Assembly: GCA_018882545.1 (NCBI GenBank)
Contig: VERS01000027.1
Location: 1 to 10,078, forward strand
DNA: 10,078 bases
DNA from: Mycobacterium sp.
Lineage (GTDB): Bacteria > Actinomycetota > Actinomycetes > Mycobacteriales > Mycobacteriaceae
Reading direction: 5' to 3'
Under the pieces are notes generated by a model that saw only the letters and a program-made list of their open reading frames with translations, ran no database searches and was not told the origin of the DNA. The position numbers were made by a program, and so were the translations under genes. This document shows positions 9,233 through 10,078 of this stretch, piece by piece. Each line of letters opens with the position of its first letter. The stretch's first letter is position 1.

Positions 9233-9675
9233 CTCTTCTCCTTCGCCGCAACCCGCAGTACCGCGTCCTTGAATGCCATCCAGCCCAGCAGCGCGCACTT
9301 CACCCGGGCCGGATAGCGGGCCACCCCGGCGAAGGCGACGGCGTCGCCGAGCACGTCCTCGTCACCCTCGACAGTCCCCCGGGAGGAGATCATCTCGGTG
9401 AACTCCGTCACGGTCTTGAGCGCGTCGCCCACCGTCTGTCCGATCACCAGGTCGGTCAGCACCGACGTGGCGGCCTGGCTGATCGAGCAGCCCTGCCCGT
9501 CGTAGGAGACATCGGTGACGCGGTCACCGGAGAGGGCAACCCTGAGGGTCACCTCGTCGCCGCACACGGGGTTGGTGTGACGTACCTCGGCGTCGAACGG
9601 CTCCCGCAGTCCCCGGTGGTGGGGACGCTTGTAGTGATCGAGGATCACGTCCTGATAGATCTGCTCCAGTCGCAC
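9229..9675 (-). CDS. sufU: SufU, zinc-dependent sulfurtransferase of Fe-S cluster assembly
   Basis: The 148-residue protein accepts sulfur from the SufS persulfide and passes it to the SufBCD scaffold. Its zinc ligands are visible as C38 and D40 (NPVCGDE), C63 (GQGCSIS) and C127 (ARVKCALLGW). The stretch around SSRGTVEGDEDVLGD includes the extra residues that distinguish SufU from IscU. The GTG start (9673-9675) directly follows the sufS TGA (9676-9678) with no gap, and GGGGA in the sufS tail serves as a plausible ribosome site. The last four bases, ATGA (9229-9232), are shared with the sufT start. Order sufS-sufU-sufT matches the mycobacterial suf operon (Rv1464-Rv1466). Confidence 0.96.
   Translation of the reverse strand: MRLEQIYQDVILDHYKRPHHRGLREPFDAEVRHTNPVCGDEVTLRVALSGDRVTDVSYDGQGCSISQAATSVLTDLVIGQTVGDALKTVTEFTEMISSRGTVEGDEDVLGDAVAFAGVARYPARVKCALLGWMAFKDAVLRVAAKEKR
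9238..9243 (-). promoter_or_regulatory. sufT: Ribosome-binding site of sufT inside sufU
   Basis: AAGGAG on the minus strand lies within the last codons of sufU, 5 bases before the ATG at 9232. It decides the sufT start over longer in-frame alternatives and supports coupling through the ATGA overlap. Confidence 0.75.

Positions 9676-10078
<403 letters not shown>

Overview
This window looks like the chromosome of a member of the Mycobacteriaceae. It is GC-rich and uses many GTG starts. Its gene order matches the Mycobacterium tuberculosis H37Rv Rv1464-Rv1477 neighbourhood, read in reverse. Every family call rests on motifs and remembered homologues, because no database search was possible.

Left part (1-1790, minus strand). 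The window opens inside ripA, the septal peptidoglycan endopeptidase; its secretion signal, coiled-coil domain and Pro/Ala linker are present, but the catalytic domain lies outside. Upstream of it, in the same direction, is an Rv1476-type single-pass membrane protein. The 232-bp gap between them carries a run of 9-bp direct repeats next to the ripA start, which resembles a response-regulator (MtrA-type) operator.

Centre (1902-5960, plus strand). The aconitase gene acn is transcribed divergently from the Rv1476-type gene. It is followed after 12 bp by a lipoprotein serine hydrolase of the beta-lactamase/penicillin-binding fold. In H37Rv and in corynebacteria the gene after acn encodes a TetR regulator (Rv1474c/AcnR); that regulator is absent here.

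Right part (5970-10078, minus strand). This is a tight operon transcribed from right to left: the C-terminal end of sufS, then sufU, sufT, a thioredoxin, the crotonase-fold gene echA12 and an ABC-F ATPase. sufS/sufU abut, sufU/sufT overlap by 4 bp, and the ABC-F ribosome-binding site overlaps the echA12 stop codon. SufS and SufU supply and transfer sulfur for Fe-S clusters and SufT assists maturation. Aconitase, the main Fe-S enzyme in the window, is encoded just beyond on the opposite strand. The two junctions flanking the thioredoxin gene both contain perfect inverted repeats. The sufT-thioredoxin junction can form two mutually exclusive hairpins over the thioredoxin ribosome-binding region.

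Most of the window is conserved mycobacterial core. I found no mobile element, CRISPR array, tRNA or rRNA. The points most worth a second look are the ripA upstream repeats, the switchable hairpins before the thioredoxin gene, the serine hydrolase in place of the aconitase regulator, and the crotonase lacking the usual catalytic glutamates.
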